Assembly (NCBI GenBank): GCA_038200385.1
Contig: JBBPYA010000262.1
Coordinates: forward strand, 1-15,980
Reading direction: 5' to 3'
DNA: 15,980 nucleotides
From: JBBPYA01 sp038200385
GTDB lineage: Bacteria > Actinomycetota > Actinomycetes > Mycobacteriales > Geodermatophilaceae
Below the pieces are notes generated by a model, which saw only the letters and a program-made list of their open reading frames with translations, had not been told where the DNA came from and did not search any database. A program made the translations under genes and the position numbers. Below, one piece after another: positions 14,513-15,980 of this stretch. Each line of letters starts with the position of its first letter. The first letter of the stretch is position 1.

Positions 14513-15980
14513 GCGCGCCGCGGGAACGAGCGGTCACCGGCGGGTCGCCGTCCAATCCGCTGCGCGACGTCCGGGACCGGCGGCTACCACGGGTACCGGA
14601 GGCGTGCGCGCTCGTCGTGTTCGGCATCACCGGTGACCTGGCGCGCAAGAAGCTGCTCCCGGCGTTCTACGACCTGGCCAACCGCGGCCTGCTCCCGACG
14701 AACTTCGCGCTGCTCGGCTTCGCCCGCCGGGACTGGGGCGACGAGGACTTCATCGCGCTGGCTAAGGATGCCGCCCGCGACCATGCGCGGACCGTGTGGC
14801 GCGACGACGTCTGGGACCGGCTGGCCTCGAACATGAAGTTCGTCCCCGGGTCCTTCGACGACGACGAGGCCTTCGACACCCTGGCCGAGACCCTGCTGGA
14901 GATGTCGACGACCCACGGGATCAAGGGCAACGCGGCCTTCTTCCTGTCCATCCCGCCGGCGATGTTCCCGGTCGTGCTGCGCCAGATGGAACGCACCGGG
15001 ATGGCCGACAACGACAAGTCCGGGGGCTGGCGACGGGTCGTCGTGGAGAAGCCGTTCGGTCACGACCTGGACAGCGCCATCGAGCTGAACACCCTGGTCG
15101 ACGACGTCTTCGGCTGGCGCGACGTGTACCGGATCGACCACTACCTGGGCAAGGAAACGGTCCAGAACCTGCTGGCCCTGCGCTTCGCCAACACCCTGTT
15201 CGAGCCGATCTGGAACTCGCACTACGTCGACTCGGTGCAGATCACGATGGCCGAGGACGGCGGGATCGGCAGCCGGGCGGCGTTCTACGACGAGACCGGC
15301 GCGGCCCGGGACGTGTTGCAGAACCACCTCCTGCAGCTGCTGGCGCTCACCGCGATGGAGGAGCCGGTCCGCTTCATCCCCTCGGCGATCCGGACCGAGA
15401 AGCTCAAGGTGCTGCGGGCGGTGACGCCACCGGAGGACATGGACGCCTACGCGGTGCGCGGGCAGTACGAGCAGGGCTGGCTCGCCGGGGAGCGCGTCGT
15501 CGGGTACCGGCAGGAGAAGGACGTCCCGGAGGATTCCCGGACGGAGACGTTCACCGCGGTCCGGCTCGGTGTGGACACCCGGCGCTGGGCCGGCGTGCCG
15601 TTCTACCTGCGCACCGGGAAGCGGCTCCCTCGCCGCGTCACCGAGATCGCGCTGAGCTTCTGCCGGGCCCCGCACCTGCCCTTCGACGTCACCGACACCG
15701 AGGAGCTCGGGCACAACCAGCTCGTGGTCCGCGTCCAGCCCGACGAGGGGATGACGTTGAAGTTCGGTTCCAAGGTGCCCGGCAGCATGATGGAGGTCCG
15801 GGACGTGTCGATGGACTTCCAGTACGGCGACACGTTCACCGAAGCCAGCCCCGAGGCGTACGAACGGCTGCTGCTCGACGTGCTGCTCGGGGACGCGATG
15901 CTGTTCCCGCTCAACGAGGAGGTCGAGGCCTCGTGGGACGTCATCGACCCGCTGGAGGAGCACTGGGCCGGCAAGGAGCC
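14509..15980 (+). CDS. zwf: Glucose-6-phosphate dehydrogenase (3' end beyond window)
   Basis: The first 490 residues of an enzyme usually about 510-515 residues long; no stop occurs before the edge. It oxidises glucose-6-P to 6-phosphogluconolactone, reducing NADP+, and commits carbon to the pentose phosphate pathway. Landmarks are the nucleotide-binding GITGDLARKKL (about residues 39-49), EKPFGHDL (K181), and the active-site motif RIDHYLGKE (D210, H211, K215). Further conserved stretches are FANTLFEPIWN, GAARDVLQNHLLQLL and PFYLRTGKRLP. ATG 14509 gives about 24 residues before the family core starts. It has no ribosome binding site but overlaps the mini-ORF stop. The opcA and pgl genes would be expected downstream by analogy with mycobacteria. 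Confidence 0.95.
   Translation, partial: MSAPRERAVTGGSPSNPLRDVRDRRLPRVPEACALVVFGITGDLARKKLLPAFYDLANRGLLPTNFALLGFARRDWGDEDFIALAKDAARDHARTVWRDDVWDRLASNMKFVPGSFDDDEAFDTLAETLLEMSTTHGIKGNAAFFLSIPPAMFPVVLRQMERTGMADNDKSGGWRRVVVEKPFGHDLDSAIELNTLVDDVFGWRDVYRIDHYLGKETVQNLLALRFANTLFEPIWNSHYVDSVQITMAEDGGIGSRAAFYDETGAARDVLQNHLLQLLALTAMEEPVRFIPSAIRTEKLKVLRAVTPPEDMDAYAVRGQYEQGWLAGERVVGYRQEKDVPEDSRTETFTAVRLGVDTRRWAGVPFYLRTGKRLPRRVTEIALSFCRAPHLPFDVTDTEELGHNQLVVRVQPDEGMTLKFGSKVPGSMMEVRDVSMDFQYGDTFTEASPEAYERLLLDVLLGDAMLFPLNEEVEASWDVIDPLEEHWAGKE

Noticed and set aside
14584..15963. Minus-strand 459-codon frame opposite zwf
   Set aside because: It is Arg/Val/His-rich shadow sequence. The plus strand encodes unmistakable glucose-6-phosphate dehydrogenase motifs.

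Overview
The window is high-GC DNA (most codons end in G or C, and many genes start with GTG) from an actinobacterium. The genus cannot be fixed from this sequence. The gene order matches the block known from mycobacteria and corynebacteria: suf operon, sufR, ABC exporter, ctaA, ctaB, tkt, tal, zwf. As I recall those genomes, their locus also carries mptB next to sufR and a quinone oxidoreductase (qor) between ctaA and ctaB. Neither is present here, and pgi has been added between tal and zwf.

Layout. (1) Positions 1-823, minus strand: the first 33 codons of sufB and, upstream of it, the Fe-S-sensing repressor gene sufR, joined by an ATGA overlap. An operator-like repeat sits at the sufR start. 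(2) 963-3561, plus: a tightly overlapped operon of ABC ATPase, ABC-2 permease and heme A synthase (ctaA). (3) 3562-8568: five genes not expected in the conserved block. These are a DUF222/HNH nuclease-like protein (minus), a GNAT acetyltransferase, a Uma2-family protein, and a class A flavin monooxygenase with its own TetR regulator. (4) 8519-9433, minus: ctaB (heme O synthase), overlapping the TetR gene tail-to-tail. (5) 9647-15980, plus: tkt, tal, pgi and zwf, each overlapping the next or linked by a 13-codon mini-ORF. zwf runs off the right edge.

How it works together. CtaB converts heme B to heme O and CtaA converts heme O to heme A for the aa3 cytochrome oxidase. The ABC exporter is transcriptionally tied to ctaA, so a role in oxidase or heme biogenesis is a reasonable guess. 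Tkt, Tal, Pgi and Zwf form a pentose-phosphate module supplying NADPH, ribose-5-P and erythrose-4-P. SufR/SufB belong to Fe-S cluster assembly. The monooxygenase/TetR pair looks like a self-contained, autoregulated oxidation cassette of unknown substrate.

The most striking non-coding signal is a nested palindrome over the monooxygenase promoter and start codon (6391-6422). It is made of two copies of GTTAG-N3-CTAAC and is a strong candidate for the TetR operator. Several genes have TANNNT -10 boxes 6-7 nt upstream of their start codons, indicating leaderless transcripts. I saw no tRNA, rRNA, CRISPR array, insertion sequence or riboswitch. No intergenic gap exceeds about 215 bases.
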